From: Branchipolynoe longqiensis
Lineage: Eukaryota; Annelida; Polychaeta; Phyllodocida; Polynoidae
DNA length: 64,000 bases
Assembly (NCBI GenBank): GCA_030323885.1
Contig: CM059193.1
Location: 95,410,852 to 95,474,851, forward strand
Direction: 5' to 3'
The translations under genes were made by a program, and so were the position numbers. Each line of letters begins with the position of its first letter. Position 1 is the stretch's first letter. The notes under the pieces are model-generated. The model worked only from the letters and a program-made list of their open reading frames with translations. It had not been told where the DNA came from and ran no database searches. This document shows, piece by piece, positions 63,906 through 64,000 of this stretch.

Positions 63906-64000
63906 TCAGAAAGCCATACAACATCACACAACCAATAGGAGACACCATACTACTAAGTGACTAATGACCACGTATGTGCCAGGCAAGACGTGCAGTTGAA

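Overview
The window looks like a gene-poor, repeat-dominated stretch of a metazoan nuclear genome, most likely a marine invertebrate; the exact lineage cannot be fixed from sequence alone. Reasons: APE-type LINEs, an RTE-type LINE, tyrosine-recombinase (YR) retrotransposons, tRNA-headed SINEs, several MITE families, at least fifteen unrelated tandem-repeat arrays, and no bacterial-style gene packing. I found no host gene that I can support, no rRNA and no functional tRNA gene. A 498-base assembly gap lies at 52399-52896.

Layout. 0-7.2 kb: 32-, 15- and 30-bp satellites with SINEs and one MITE. 7.7-10.7 kb: a decayed APE/RT LINE on the minus strand. 11-21.5 kb: minisatellites, SINEs, RTE remnants and a MITE nested inside another MITE. 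21.5-24 kb: 3' ends of minus-strand LINEs, one of them interrupted by a 5'-truncated RTE element with an 11-bp target duplication. 25.4-31 kb: a 48-bp satellite split by a very GC-rich YR retrotransposon (element 1, minus strand, 25871-30714). 31-38 kb: SINEs, MITEs, a 97-bp array and a 750-bp polypurine tract with a long G run. 38.4-43.3 kb: a minus-strand LINE that carries, between its ORF1 and its endonuclease/RT, a recognisable NADAR (YbiA-like) domain. 43.9-47.3 kb: a C-rich tract, 17- and 63-bp arrays and a cleanly inserted MITE. 47.3-52.4 kb: a YR retrotransposon with intact ORFs (element 2, plus strand) that ends at the gap. 52.9-64 kb: more arrays (including a 96-bp satellite with locally corrupted consensus), SINEs and a nest of MITEs.

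How the parts work together. Both YR elements have the same design: gag-like protein with a conserved Cys/His module, RT plus RNase H, then a tyrosine recombinase, bounded by split direct repeats in the order A1-ORFs-B1-A2-B2. This is the PAT/Ngaro arrangement; no methyltransferase is seen, which favours Ngaro-like. Element 2 has near-identical repeats and all expected recombinase residues, so it looks young and possibly active. Element 1 has lost two catalytic arginines and part of its RT. The main candidate for something new is the LINE-borne NADAR domain. NADAR proteins are known as N-glycosidases or ADP-ribosyl hydrolases, including removal of ADP-ribose from guanine in DNA, and their presence in a retrotransposon suggests an NAD/ADP-ribose based interaction with the host.
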